DNA from: Sporosarcina cascadiensis
Lineage (GTDB): Bacteria > Bacillota > Bacilli > Bacillales_A > Planococcaceae
Direction of reading: 5' to 3'
Assembly (NCBI RefSeq): GCF_009650995.1
Contig: NZ_WHVV01000001.1
Span: 417,091-481,090, forward strand
Length of the DNA: 64,000 nt
This document shows, piece by piece, positions 39,233 through 48,101 of the stretch (position 1 is the first letter of the stretch; each line of letters begins with the position of its first letter). The notes below the pieces were generated by a model. The model made no database searches. It worked only from the letters and a program-made list of their open reading frames with translations, and was not told the origin of the DNA. The position numbers and the translations under genes are program-made.

Positions 39233-39534
39233 TGGGACCAGTATATTGGTGGATGATTCTTGGGATGGCGGTCGCCACTTATCTGCCCAGGATGATTCCT
39301 TTAACGTTTCTCGACGGCAAAGAGCTCCCGCCGATTGTCAGCGGCGTGCTGCGTAATATTCCGTTTGCTGTGCTCGGCGCGCTGATTTTTCCTGCAATTC
39401 TGCATATCCAGGATAATGTGCTATTCGGCGTGATCGGAGCGGTTACTGCTTTTATTTTATCTTTTATCGGGCTGGATGTCATGTTCGTTGTGATCGGAAC
39501 CATCGCCGTTCTGGCGGTCTACAGTTTATTTTGA
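39232..39534 (+). CDS. azlD: AzlD-family branched-chain amino acid exporter subunit
   Basis: Small subunit of the exporter, 100 aa, four hydrophobic helices, with the family motif TYLPRMIPLTFLDGKELPP near the start. ATG 39232 overlaps the azlC stop and follows AAGGAAGGCGG. The pair exports branched-chain amino acids in relatives; the substrate here is inferred. Confidence 0.9.
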   Translation: MGPVYWWMILGMAVATYLPRMIPLTFLDGKELPPIVSGVLRNIPFAVLGALIFPAILHIQDNVLFGVIGAVTAFILSFIGLDVMFVVIGTIAVLAVYSLF

Positions 39535-39604
39535 TAGTACTTATTATAATGATTCCCAAATCCCCGCCTGCTAAAACAGCAAAGCTTGATTTACGGAACA
39601 AAAA

Positions 39605-39643
39605 CGCGGTTTTCAAAGAGGGACTCTCCTTTGAAAACCGCTT
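39605..39643. terminator. Shared terminator between azlD and csbA
   Basis: GCGGTTTTCAAAGAG pairs with CTCCTTTGAAAACCGC, with AT-rich flanks, between convergent genes. It could serve both. Confidence 0.8.
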
Positions 39644-39646
39644 ATT

Positions 39647-39898
39647 TTATTCTTCGATTTGATTTTCCCGTGCATTCTTCACCATGCGCGATGCAAACCA
39701 GAATCCGACCGTCAATGAAACGGCGTCCGCCACATACAGCAGCCAGTTATGCGTATACCCTGCATAAACCGAAGCCGCAATCAGCGCTAGCGTCAGAACG
39801 AGGCCGACGACATGATGAAAAGTCACTCTGGTGAAAAACACAACTAACAGCCCAGGCAGAAAAATCGCCAGCAGAAGCTTCGTTTCAAAATCTTGCAT
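39647..39898 (-). CDS. csbA: CsbA (DUF2198) small membrane protein
   Basis: 83 aa with three hydrophobic segments; LLVVFFTRVTFHHVVGLVLT is close to B. subtilis CsbA. That gene is a member of the sigma-B stress regulon and also lies near minJ and uvrBA; sigma-B control here is not shown. The start follows AAAAGGAGAGAGTGCG, 14 bases after the minJ stop, so it is probably the last gene of that transcript. Confidence 0.85.
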   Translation of the reverse strand: MQDFETKLLLAIFLPGLLVVFFTRVTFHHVVGLVLTLALIAASVYAGYTHNWLLYVADAVSLTVGFWFASRMVKNARENQIEE

Positions 39899-39912
39899 CG
39901 CACTCTCTCCTT

Positions 39913-41085
39913 TTACCGCACGACCAGCATGCCCAGACGGAAATGATCGTGGCGGTACAGCACTTGCTGTTTCAATCGCACTTCGCCGTCCCGTCCGATG
40001 ACTTGCAGGCGGCAGTGAGCAGCGTTTATTTGAATCGCATCATATAGTTCATCTTCATTGTGAATCGTAATGCCGTTGACCGACTTGATGAGATCGCCGG
40101 GAATGATCCCCATTTTCTCTGCCGGTGAATCTTCCAGAACGGAAACAACGAAAATCCCTTCTGACTGAGGAACCAATAAAAGCGCATGTTTTCGTTCGGT
40201 AATCGACAGGAGAATGGACAGGAAAATCCGGCATACGACGCCTGCGATGAGCGCTGCCCAGCCGAGAACCGGCATCCAAATTGCACCGATGCCTACAGCC
40301 GCAACCGCAATGCCAAGCCACGCAACGGCCGCACCTATTTTAGGGAACAGGATGTCCGGGAACGAAGCGCGCGCCATTTGTGAAAAGCCGATGACCAGCG
40401 GAACCGGAATCAATGAAAAACTCTCCGAACCGAGCGTGAACTGCGGCCAGTACGGTACGTATTCCGCAAGCATATGACCAGGCACAACCAGCACGATCGG
40501 AACAATCCACAGCAATTTAGCCTGGTAGACCGCTGCACGCAATCCGCGTTTCGTAGGCGTTAAGAACGGTGAAGCATGGCGGCTGGCATAGCGCCTGATC
40601 AATAATCCTTCCGTCACTAAGAACAGTCCTGCGATGACAGGGACCGTCACGGCCATCGTGCCGAAAAAGTCCAGCTCTTCTTGCACAAACCAATCCTTTA
40701 CCGAAAAGCCTGATGCAAAGCGATCTAGCGCATACAATCCAAAAAACGCAATCGCTGCGTAATAGACCGGTGAAGCCAGTTTATAGGAAAACGAAATAAT
40801 GGCGAGCAGCATGACAACAGATAAAAGGACAATCCAGTTGAAATCTACAGTGAGTCCGGCGCCGGCAATCAGGATCGACAGCACAAGCCCGTATAGCCAG
40901 CCGGATGAAATCGCATGTTTCATTTCAGTCAATCCGGAAAGCACACGAATTGTAAAGTCCCGCCGCTCCCGTTTCACGCGCACATAGCCAAGCAAAACAG
41001 CAGCAAGCACTGCCGCCAGCCACACCGGATTCAAAACGAAATAGAGGATCGCTTCTGTAATGTTATTCAGTAGTTCACTAGACAT
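39913..41085 (-). CDS. minJ: Cell-division topology protein MinJ, PDZ domain
   Basis: Polytopic membrane protein (about seven to eight helices in residues 10-280) with a C-terminal PDZ domain (GIFVVSVLEDSPAEKMGIIP). In B. subtilis MinJ bridges DivIVA and MinCD at poles and septa. The ATG at 41085 (MSSELLNNITEAIL) follows GGAAGGTGAT; the frame is open 42 bases further. Length 390 aa fits. Its place between ctpB and csbA matches B. subtilis, except that swrA is missing and a 21-bp repeat array (D2) lies in the ctpB-minJ gap. Confidence 0.88.
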   Translation of the reverse strand: MSSELLNNITEAILYFVLNPVWLAAVLAAVLLGYVRVKRERRDFTIRVLSGLTEMKHAISSGWLYGLVLSILIAGAGLTVDFNWIVLLSVVMLLAIISFSYKLASPVYYAAIAFFGLYALDRFASGFSVKDWFVQEELDFFGTMAVTVPVIAGLFLVTEGLLIRRYASRHASPFLTPTKRGLRAAVYQAKLLWIVPIVLVVPGHMLAEYVPYWPQFTLGSESFSLIPVPLVIGFSQMARASFPDILFPKIGAAVAWLGIAVAAVGIGAIWMPVLGWAALIAGVVCRIFLSILLSITERKHALLLVPQSEGIFVVSVLEDSPAEKMGIIPGDLIKSVNGITIHNEDELYDAIQINAAHCRLQVIGRDGEVRLKQQVLYRHDHFRLGMLVVR

Positions 41086-41221
41086 GATGATCACCTTCCC
41101 GCTCGTCCAAACAACTCTTTTACCCATTGTACAAAAAATGAAAGCAAATAGCGAATGCCTACTTGCTGAAAATGGCTATTTTGATAGAGATGAGTAAATA
41201 GTTCTGCAGAATTTTTACTGT

Positions 41222-41389
41222 TATGAGCGGCTGCAGATGCTGTATGAGCGAGTTTCATTGGCGTATGATCACTTGAGCCAGGAGTATGAGCGGCTGGCAC
41301 GGCGGCATGATCACTTGGACGGGGCCAATGATCACTCGAACGAGGCTAATGATCACCAGAGGACTTTTCATGATCACACGCTGCCCGCA
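41222..41389 (+). repeat. 21-bp repeat array D2 (8 units)
   Basis: Eight consecutive 21-base units starting TATGAGCGG, TATGAGCGA, TATGATCAC, TATGAGCGG, CATGATCAC, AATGATCAC, AATGATCAC, CATGATCAC. Read in frame they give heptads YERLQML, YERVSLA, YDHLSQE, YERLARR, HDHLDGA, NDHSNEA, NDHQRTF. It lies in the gap between ctpB and minJ and is antisense to their transcription. No surrounding C element is seen. Confidence 0.87.
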
Positions 41390-41552
41390 GCTTGACTTGC
41401 AGCCGTGCCATTCGCCCCCGCCGCGCGAAAAACTCACTGAAGCGAGCCAAAAGCAGCCGGCAGCGAACCTTTCACAACCATAACCGCACGCATCCGGCCT
41501 CCCGGCGAACCAATCCAGCACCCAGCTGCATCTGCCCCCACATCCAATCAAA

Positions 41553-41592
41553 AAAGAGACCGCCGCAAATTCCCCGGCAGCCCTCCCTTTTA
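41553..41592 (-). terminator. Terminator of ctpB
   Basis: On the minus strand AAAAGGGAGG and CTGCCG (one bulged G) pair with CGGCGG and TCTCTTTTTT directly after the ctpB stop. Confidence 0.7.
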
Positions 41593-43026
41593 TCATTCCC
41601 CTAATTCATTCACCAGAAAATCGACAGCCATCCGCAGCTGCTTATCGTTCTTCGGTTCATTGCGGAACTCTTCGACCGTCTCTTTCAATGCGATAAAAAA
41701 TATGCGGTCCATCGATTTGCTTTCTGCAATCTGGCGGTCTGCGCGAAATGCAAGGACTGCCGCAGCGGTATCTTTGTCGTAATAGCCGTCGGTGCGGCCG
41801 GGCTGATAATCGAGCGCCTTCAGCATCCGCTGTGCATAAGCGATCTGCTCATTGAAATGCCCTTCTTTGAACGTCTCCGTCACCATCTGCAAGTGCTCCG
41901 TGAACAGGACGCTCTGCTTCACCTCAATGTCTGCGGCGACCCCTTTGCCGTGAATCCACTTCTCTTTCGGCGTCAGCCATTTATTCGTCGACAGTTTCAG
42001 TTCGCCGCCGTTCGATAATTCCATCGTTTCCTGCACGGTACCTTTACCAAAACTCGTCGTGCCAATCAAAGTTCCGCGTTTCAAGTCTTTCAGCGCAGCG
42101 CTCAGCACTTCACTGGCAGACGCACTGCCTGTGTCCTGCAACACCACTATCGGAATCTGCTTAAGCCGTTCATTCAACTCGAGTTTCTCCGACTTCTCTG
42201 TCACGATCGGCGCCAGACTGCCCTTGGCATCCTGCATCACTACAAACACCTGATCTTCTTCGAGTAAGCTCGCAGAAATCTCGGACACCGCCATCAAATA
42301 GCCGCCCGGATTGCCGCGCACATCAATAATGACCGCCTGCGCGCCTTGCTTTATGACGTCAGACGTCGCTTTCTGCCACTCTTTCGCCGTCTCTTCACCA
42401 AACATTGTCAGTGCTATGTATCCCAATTTAGCACCCCGTTCCTCAAGCAGCTGATGATTGACCGATTGCACAGGCATCGTATCGCGCTCAATCGTGTATT
42501 CCATATGCTTATCCGCATCTGGCCGGAAAATCGTCAGCTTCACTTCGGTCCCTTTTTTACCGCGGATCGAATTCACGACTTCCTGCAGCGTTTCATTGCC
42601 CAGCCGTTCACCGTTTACCCGCACAATTTCGTCATAGGGCTGCAGTCCCGCTTTTTCTGCCGGCCCGCCTTTAATCGGAGACACGATAATATACTTGCCG
42701 TTCGTCCGCGTTACTTCCGCCCCGATTCCAACCCTTGAGCCGGCTAGCGATTCCCGGTGCGACGCTGCTTCCTGTTCGGTCAGATACGTCGAATAGGGAT
42801 CACCGATCGTATCCGTCATTCCGCGGAGCGCCCCTTCAATCAGCATGTCCTTTTCAACCGGATAAACTGCTTTCTCCTGTATCGCTTCATACGCCTCATC
42901 GATCACAGGATATTTACTGACCGACTGCGACTGCTTAGACTCCGTTTTTCCACATCCGTTCAATCCGAACAGCACAACGCCGAGTAACATCATAATTCCC
43001 ACTAAAAAAAGCCTGCTCCTACGCAT
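41593..43026 (-). CDS. ctpB: S41 carboxy-terminal processing protease, lipoprotein (CtpB-like)
   Basis: Secreted serine protease, 477 aa. The N-terminus has a signal peptide with lipobox FGLNGC, so it is probably a lipoprotein on the outer face of the membrane. A PDZ domain (about residues 85-170; SRVGIGAEV to GPAEKAGLQPYDEIV) precedes the S41 core with the Ser in GSASASEVLS and Lys in TSFGKGTVQE. A C-terminal peptidoglycan-binding-like domain (about 385-440; LDYQPGRTDGYYDKDTAAAV) follows. B. subtilis CtpB cleaves SpoIVFA in sporulation; that role is inferred only by synteny. Confidence 0.9.
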   Translation of the reverse strand: MRRSRLFLVGIMMLLGVVLFGLNGCGKTESKQSQSVSKYPVIDEAYEAIQEKAVYPVEKDMLIEGALRGMTDTIGDPYSTYLTEQEAASHRESLAGSRVGIGAEVTRTNGKYIIVSPIKGGPAEKAGLQPYDEIVRVNGERLGNETLQEVVNSIRGKKGTEVKLTIFRPDADKHMEYTIERDTMPVQSVNHQLLEERGAKLGYIALTMFGEETAKEWQKATSDVIKQGAQAVIIDVRGNPGGYLMAVSEISASLLEEDQVFVVMQDAKGSLAPIVTEKSEKLELNERLKQIPIVVLQDTGSASASEVLSAALKDLKRGTLIGTTSFGKGTVQETMELSNGGELKLSTNKWLTPKEKWIHGKGVAADIEVKQSVLFTEHLQMVTETFKEGHFNEQIAYAQRMLKALDYQPGRTDGYYDKDTAAAVLAFRADRQIAESKSMDRIFFIALKETVEEFRNEPKNDKQLRMAVDFLVNELGE

Positions 43027-43093
43027 GCAACCCCTCCTCCCTCCACTATATGAAGGCAGACAAGAAGTTACGACACAGGAACAGACTCTTTTT

Positions 43094-43684
43094 TCAGTCC
43101 ATGAAATCGACTAATTCATTCAGTGTTTTTTCATCCAGCGGCCCAATAACCTTCTGGGCGATGCGTCCTTTTGTATCAATCATAAATGTCGTCGGCATCG
43201 AGAATACACCGTACGTATGCGTCACCTGCGCCGTTTCATCCAGTGGTATCGGGAAGCTCAGCTTATAGGACTCCACAAAATTCTCCACCTCACTAATGCC
43301 GAGTTTCTCAGATTCCGTCACATTGACAGCGATCAGTTCGACCTGATCTTCTTCTGTTAGTTTCGAATAAAAACTTTCCATATGCGGCATTTCTGCTTTA
43401 CATGGCGGACACCAAGTGGCCCAGAAATTCAGGATGACTTTCTTCCCTTTTAATTCAGAAAGTGTCACCGTTTCACCGGCAAGTGTCTCCAGCGTAAAAT
43501 CAGGCGCCGGCGAATACTGCTCCAGCCCCTCTTCTTCTGCCTGCTGCCCCGGCAGGTCTGCCGCAGTCTGCGACGTATCAATCGGTTCAATTTCAGGCTT
43601 GCCCACTGTATTTTTCACCATGAGAAAAACAAGCGTGCCGACTACAAGCGCACTCACAATATAGCCAATCATTTTTTTACTCAT
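43094..43684 (-). CDS. Membrane-anchored TlpA/ResA-like thiol-disulfide oxidoreductase
   Basis: One N-terminal membrane anchor (MIGYIVSALVVGTLVFLMV), an acidic linker, then a TlpA-type thioredoxin domain (about residues 58-196) with the active site FWATWCPPCKAEMP and the cis-Pro loop FSMPTTFMI. It should face outside and reduce or handle disulfides, as ResA does in cytochrome c maturation. The neighbouring cccB and the coupled membrane protein upstream make a redox role plausible. Its ATG overlaps the stop of that membrane protein by four bases (ATGA). Confidence 0.88.
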   Translation of the reverse strand: MSKKMIGYIVSALVVGTLVFLMVKNTVGKPEIEPIDTSQTAADLPGQQAEEEGLEQYSPAPDFTLETLAGETVTLSELKGKKVILNFWATWCPPCKAEMPHMESFYSKLTEEDQVELIAVNVTESEKLGISEVENFVESYKLSFPIPLDETAQVTHTYGVFSMPTTFMIDTKGRIAQKVIGPLDEKTLNELVDFMD

Positions 43685-44337
43685 CGTAATTCTTCCTCTC
43701 TATGTAGCGATTTCCCTGCAAACTGCTGCACCAGAACGAGCAGCACTCCTCCGCTGATTGACGTGATGAGCGGCAGACTTATAAAAACTCCGGGCTGCAA
43801 TGCGGAAACCATCAGATGCAATGCAATCCAAATGATCGATATATCACTGACAGTGTTGGTGCGTTTCTTATAAATCCAGAAAACGAACACCCATAGCAGC
43901 GCGAATAAAATAATGGTCATACTTTTTATCAGAAGACTTCCTTCATTTAAGAAAACCATGACGATCTGATATACCGCCTGCCAGCTGACGAATGCGAGCA
44001 GCAGCGACCATTGCTCTTCGTATTGCCATTTCTCTCTTTTATTCTGCCGGAGCGTCAATAAACCTGTGATGAGGATGGCCAGTATCCAGCCGACTGTCCC
44101 GCCGTGGAAATACAGAATAGACAGCGGATAATGAATGACTGTTGAAAAATCGGTCAGAATCACAGAAAGTTTCCAAATGATCACAAGGTTGAAAAGAATA
44201 TTTCCGATCCGCTCGCCCGCCGCTTTCCCAAAGTATATGCGAATGAAAAGGTAGGTCATGACGAAACCCGCAATGACTGCGATCCAGGATGACGGCACGG
44301 TAATGGAGCCAATCGGATAATACTGTGTTACAGGCAT
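43681..44337 (-). CDS. Multi-pass membrane protein of unknown function, coupled to the TlpA-like gene
   Basis: About 218 aa with six to seven hydrophobic helices; the first segment (YYPIGSITVPSSWIAVIAGF) is loosely like Lgt-type proteins, but the prolipoprotein transferase motifs are absent. I do not recognise the family. The ATG at 44337 lies 8 bases after GGGAGAG. Because it overlaps the TlpA-like gene by four bases, the two probably act together, for example as an electron donor and its membrane partner. This is inference. Confidence 0.75.
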   Translation of the reverse strand: MPVTQYYPIGSITVPSSWIAVIAGFVMTYLFIRIYFGKAAGERIGNILFNLVIIWKLSVILTDFSTVIHYPLSILYFHGGTVGWILAILITGLLTLRQNKREKWQYEEQWSLLLAFVSWQAVYQIVMVFLNEGSLLIKSMTIILFALLWVFVFWIYKKRTNTVSDISIIWIALHLMVSALQPGVFISLPLITSISGGVLLVLVQQFAGKSLHREEELR

Positions 44338-44365
44338 CGCCAAGTCTCTCCCATCTGTTTACATA

Positions 44366-44398
44366 TGAAAAACCCGCCGTATGAAAGGCAGGTTTTTC
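44366..44398 (-). terminator. Terminator of the ftsEX-M23 operon
   Basis: AAAAACC and GCC arms (44368-44378) pair with GGC and GGTTTTT (44387-44397). It lies just after the M23 gene stop, separating it from the membrane protein/TlpA pair. Confidence 0.75.
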
Positions 44399-44411
44399 AT
44401 TTGATGCTATA

Positions 44412-45737
44412 TCAAAAAGACACATAATGCAAAGGGTTGACCGCGCTTGGACCGGACGCAGAGAAGTTACCTACGTGTAACTCAAAATGCAGGTGAGGTC
44501 CTGTAGAGAAGCCTGTAGTGCCTACGGCTCCAATATATTGTCCCTTAGAGACATGCGCACCGGAGCTTGTACTGATCGATGACAAGTGTCCGTACACTGT
44601 CGTCAGGATTTTCCCATCGACAGAATGAGTAATCATGATGACATTACCGAATCCGCTCATGGAGCCCGCATACGATACGACGCCATCCCCGGCTGCTACA
44701 ACCGGAGTTCCCATTGGTGCCGCTAAATCCATACCGCGGTGCTGTTTCTTCGCATGAGTGATCGGATGCGTACGCCATCCAAATCCTGAACTGTATCGGC
44801 CGTTCGTCGGCTTTGTCCAGAATCCGCTTGATACTGCCGGCAGATTGCCTGGAGAAGCGGATGAACCACCGCTCGATTGACTTTGCTGTTGCTCACGTTC
44901 GCGCTTGGCTGCCGCTTCTGCACGGCGTTTTTCTTCCGCTTTACGCGCTACTTCAGCCAAACGGTTCTGCTCAGCCACGATCTGTCCTTCCAGCTCGGAA
45001 CTGATTTCAATCGCATCATTGTATTCTTCTTCTAAATTTGTTTTCTCTTTTGAAAGCTTTTCTTGCTCCGCCTGCAGTTTATTGACAAGCGTATTCTTTT
45101 CTTTCTTCTTCGCATCCAGTTCATCTTTCATTGCCTGGATTTTCTTCTTGCGTTCTTCTTGCTCTGCCAGCTTTGTCTCGACTTGCTGCTTTTCATCTTC
45201 AAGCTGCGCTATGTCTTCTTCCTGCTGGCGGATAATCTTTCGGTCTGCATCCATCAATGTCGTCACAGCCGAGAATCTGTCAATGAAATCCGAGAAACTA
45301 TTCGCACCGAGAAGCACGTCTAGATAGCTGACCTTTCCGCCTTTGATCTGCATTACCCGTACACGCTCACGCAAGACTTCATCGCGCTCTGCAATACGAA
45401 TTTCCAGTTCTTTAATGGACTCTTTCAGCTCTTTAATCTCTTTTTTCGTCTGATCCATTTCTGCAATCAAATGATTCATATTGCTGTTCGTTTCATCAAT
45501 TTTTGCATTCAGCTTCTTGATCTGGCCCATCAGCTCTTCTGCTCTCGTCTGCTTGACCTGAATCTCATTTTCTTTCTTTTGAATCGTGGAATTTAAACTG
45601 TTCTTTTTATTTTCTACCGCATTTTTCTCATTTTGCAGATCCTTCAGTGTACTTGCCGAAACGCCTGCACCGCCAACTACTGTCGACAGCAGCAGGACCG
45701 ACAAAACACCTGAGATGATTCGGTGTTGCTTTTTCAA
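44412..45737 (-). CDS. Secreted coiled-coil M23 endopeptidase (EnvC/PcsB/CwlO-like organisation)
   Basis: Signal peptide (MKKQHRIISGVLSVLLLSTV), two long coiled-coil regions (about residues 30-120 and 165-285) around a short globular part, a Ser/Pro linker, and a C-terminal LytM/M23 domain (about 315-441). Zinc ligands are visible in KQHRGMDLAAP and GPHLHFELHVG, with VYGHLSS between. It lies 19 bases after ftsX in the ftsE-ftsX-M23 operon. FtsEX activates such coiled-coil hydrolases in other bacteria (EnvC, PcsB, CwlO), so this is probably the partner hydrolase of this FtsEX. The pairing is inference from layout and context. Confidence 0.88.
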   Translation of the reverse strand: MKKQHRIISGVLSVLLLSTVVGGAGVSASTLKDLQNEKNAVENKKNSLNSTIQKKENEIQVKQTRAEELMGQIKKLNAKIDETNSNMNHLIAEMDQTKKEIKELKESIKELEIRIAERDEVLRERVRVMQIKGGKVSYLDVLLGANSFSDFIDRFSAVTTLMDADRKIIRQQEEDIAQLEDEKQQVETKLAEQEERKKKIQAMKDELDAKKKEKNTLVNKLQAEQEKLSKEKTNLEEEYNDAIEISSELEGQIVAEQNRLAEVARKAEEKRRAEAAAKREREQQQSQSSGGSSASPGNLPAVSSGFWTKPTNGRYSSGFGWRTHPITHAKKQHRGMDLAAPMGTPVVAAGDGVVSYAGSMSGFGNVIMITHSVDGKILTTVYGHLSSISTSSGAHVSKGQYIGAVGTTGFSTGPHLHFELHVGNFSASGPSAVNPLHYVSF

Positions 45738-45756
45738 ATCCCAGTTCCCCCTTCCA

Positions 45757-46641
45757 TTACACTTTCAAAAATTTCCGTACGGACATAAAGCTTCCCCACA
45801 CGCCAATGAATACTGCGATGAACAGAAGCAACCCATTCAGCTGCAATAAAAACGGCATCGGTTCCAGCAAATGAAACAGTTCATTCTGCAATTTGGATTC
45901 CCATAAGTTAAATAGCTGAGAATACGCGACCGTTACCAATATCATCGGTAAAATCGCACCAAAAATCCCGAGCCACACTCCTTCAAGCATGAATGGAATT
46001 CGTACAAAACTATTCGTTGCACCTACGAGTTTCATAATCTCGATCTCTGTCCGTCTCGCGACAATCGTCAAACGGATCGTATTGGATATGAGGAACATCG
46101 CGGTGAACAATAAAGCGAGAATCAGTCCCAGTCCAACATTGCGTCCAATTTTCAGGACATTGAACAATTTTTCGACCTTGCCTTCTCCGTATTCCACATC
46201 GTATGTATGCTCATATGTACCGAGTTTCTTGGCGATTGCTGCGGTATTTTTCGGATCGGCTGCTTTAATATAAAAAGCATCACCGAGCGGATTGCTCTGC
46301 TTATACAGCGCAAGCTCATCCCCGAATGACTGGATCATTTTCTCAAGTTCCTGATCCCGCGTTGAATAAACCACTTCTTCTATACCCGGCGTCTTTTTTA
46401 TTTCTGCCAGAAGCTGCCGGACTGCTGTTTCATCGGCTCCGGGATCTGCAACCACTTTGATCTCCACGTCATTTTCGATATTGTCTGCCAGCTGATTCAA
46501 GTTCATCATGATGACAAAAAACACGCCTATTAGCAGCAGCGTGACCGTGACGGCGCTGACCGATGCAAATGTCATCCAGTTATTCCGACTGAGGCTCTTA
46601 AAGCTTTCCCGCAAATGACGTTTCAAGGTTCTAAATTTCAT
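45757..46641 (-). CDS. ftsX: Cell division ABC-transporter-like permease FtsX
   Basis: Membrane subunit of FtsEX, 294 aa: one N-terminal helix (WMTFASVSAVTVTLLLIGVF), an extracellular loop of about 120 residues, then three helices, the FtsX plan. The start at 46641 (MKFRTLKRHLRESF) overlaps ftsE by 11 bases; a longer in-frame reading through ftsE is not real. The large extracellular domain is where cell-wall hydrolases are activated in the family. Confidence 0.95.
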   Translation of the reverse strand: MKFRTLKRHLRESFKSLSRNNWMTFASVSAVTVTLLLIGVFFVIMMNLNQLADNIENDVEIKVVADPGADETAVRQLLAEIKKTPGIEEVVYSTRDQELEKMIQSFGDELALYKQSNPLGDAFYIKAADPKNTAAIAKKLGTYEHTYDVEYGEGKVEKLFNVLKIGRNVGLGLILALLFTAMFLISNTIRLTIVARRTEIEIMKLVGATNSFVRIPFMLEGVWLGIFGAILPMILVTVAYSQLFNLWESKLQNELFHLLEPMPFLLQLNGLLLFIAVFIGVWGSFMSVRKFLKV

Positions 46642-47317
46642 AGCGGTACTCTCCTTCATACTCATCGCGGGTAACGAGGCCGCCTTCGATCTGAATAACA
46701 CGGTGCCGCTGTGTATCTACTATTTCTTTGTTATGCGTAGCCATGACAATGGTTGTGCCATGCTGATTGATCCGTTCAAAAATACTCATGATTTCCCATG
46801 ATGTATTCGGATCGAGATTTCCTGTCGGCTCATCCGCAATCACAAGTTTCGGTGAATTGACGATCGACCGGGCAATCGACACCCGCTGCTGTTCGCCGCC
46901 TGACAGTTCATTCGGGAACATTCTCGCTTTCTGTGTCAGTCCGACCAGTTCGAGCACTTCTGTCACTTTTGTTCGAATGACACTCGGAGTCTCTTCAATT
47001 ACTTCCAGCGCATAGGCTACATTCTCGTAAACATTTAATTTCGGAAGTAATTTAAAGTCTTGGAAGACCACACCGATCTGCCTTCTCAAGTACGGTACTT
47101 CTTTGCTGCGCATTTTCGTCAAATCTGTACCGTTGAAATATATCGTACCGCTGGAAGGAACTTCTTCCCGGTACATCATCTTAATGAAAGTGGACTTTCC
47201 TGCTCCACTCGGCCCGACGACGTAAACAAATTCGCCTTTCGCAATCTCTACATGGATTCCGTTAGAGGCAACAACGCCATTCGGGTACTTTTTGTACACA
47301 TTCTTCATAACAATCAT
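46631..47317 (-). CDS. ftsE: Cell division ATP-binding protein FtsE
   Basis: ABC-type ATPase of FtsEX, 228 aa. Walker A GPSGAGKSTF, Q-loop VVFQDFKLLP, signature LSGGEQQRVSIAR and Walker B LVIADEPTGNLD are complete. The start MIVMKNVYKKYPNG matches B. subtilis FtsE. It is the first gene of the ftsE-ftsX-M23 operon. Confidence 0.97.
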   Translation of the reverse strand: MIVMKNVYKKYPNGVVASNGIHVEIAKGEFVYVVGPSGAGKSTFIKMMYREEVPSSGTIYFNGTDLTKMRSKEVPYLRRQIGVVFQDFKLLPKLNVYENVAYALEVIEETPSVIRTKVTEVLELVGLTQKARMFPNELSGGEQQRVSIARSIVNSPKLVIADEPTGNLDPNTSWEIMSIFERINQHGTTIVMATHNKEIVDTQRHRVIQIEGGLVTRDEYEGEYRYEI

Positions 47318-47363
47318 ACAGTTTTAACCACCTGAATTTTGTTTTCTCTTCATATTCGCCATT

Positions 47364-47372
47364 TCAATTATA
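47364..47372 (-). promoter_or_regulatory. Extended -10 promoter before ftsE
   Basis: On the minus strand TGCTATAAT has a perfect -10 box with the TGn extension, about 45 bases upstream of ftsE. The -35 region is weak. Confidence 0.45.
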
Positions 47373-47464
47373 GCATGATTCGACATAGCAAGTATTACAG
47401 TTATGTATCAAATGGTCAAAGCATGTGTATTAATAGAAAAACGTGCCGAATGCTCGCCACGAAC

Positions 47465-47501
47465 GAAAAAGCCATTCTTAAGAGAGTCTTAAGAATGGCC
47501 G
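47465..47501 (-). terminator. Terminator of cccB
   Basis: GCCATTCTTAAGA and TCTTAAGAATGGC form a perfect 13-bp stem around GAG, shortly after the cccB stop, with an A run (T on the minus strand) outside. Confidence 0.88.
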
Positions 47502-47513
47502 ATTATTACAGGA

Positions 47514-47855
47514 TTATTTCTTTTCAGCTAACCAGGCAGCTACTGCGTCTGCTTCATCGCCTTTTAGCATTGGAGGCATTGCGCCTTTACCGTTGGTTAC
47601 GATGTCATGGATTTCTTCTTCAGAGTGAGTCGCGCCTGCTTTCGCAATGGATGGAGCGTTGCCCTGTCCTTCAAGGTTAGATCCGTGACAAGATACACAG
47701 CTAGTCTGTACGACTTTCTCTGCATCTACACCTGATGTTTCAGCTCCGCTGTCGTTTGTGTCAGCCGGTGCGTCAGATGCGTTGTCATCGCCTCCGCCAC
47801 ATGCGCCGAGTACTAATGCTGCTCCGAATAGTGTTGCTAATAATTTGTTCTTCAT
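47514..47855 (-). CDS. cccB: Cytochrome c-551, lipoprotein (CccB-like)
   Basis: Small electron carrier on the outer membrane face, 113 aa. Signal peptide with lipobox LVLGAC, a low-complexity Asp/Ala linker, and a haem c domain: [13 protein letters not shown] (CxxCH) binds haem and the Met in GAMPPML is the likely sixth ligand. In B. subtilis cccB is next to ftsEX as here. It has its own terminator. Confidence 0.93.
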   Translation of the reverse strand: MKNKLLATLFGAALVLGACGGGDDNASDAPADTNDSGAETSGVDAEKVVQTSCVSCHGSNLEGQGNAPSIAKAGATHSEEEIHDIVTNGKGAMPPMLKGDEADAVAAWLAEKK

Positions 47856-48101
47856 GCAATATCCTCCCTCTTGCTAATTATTTTCTAACATCCTTAAGTA
47901 TACCAAACCTTTTCCGTCCCACATCGAGCAGAATTGACAAGTTTTCAAATTATATTGAGGCGCTGCCGGTGCTTTTTGTGGTTTGGGCGGATTTGTGGTG
48001 AGTACACTGTATAGTATTGACCGTTTGTGTGGAAGTTAAACATGGTTTTTGAAAGTTTTTGTGGAGAGTTTGTGTTGTGGAGAGCGGGTATGTATAGGGA
48101 G

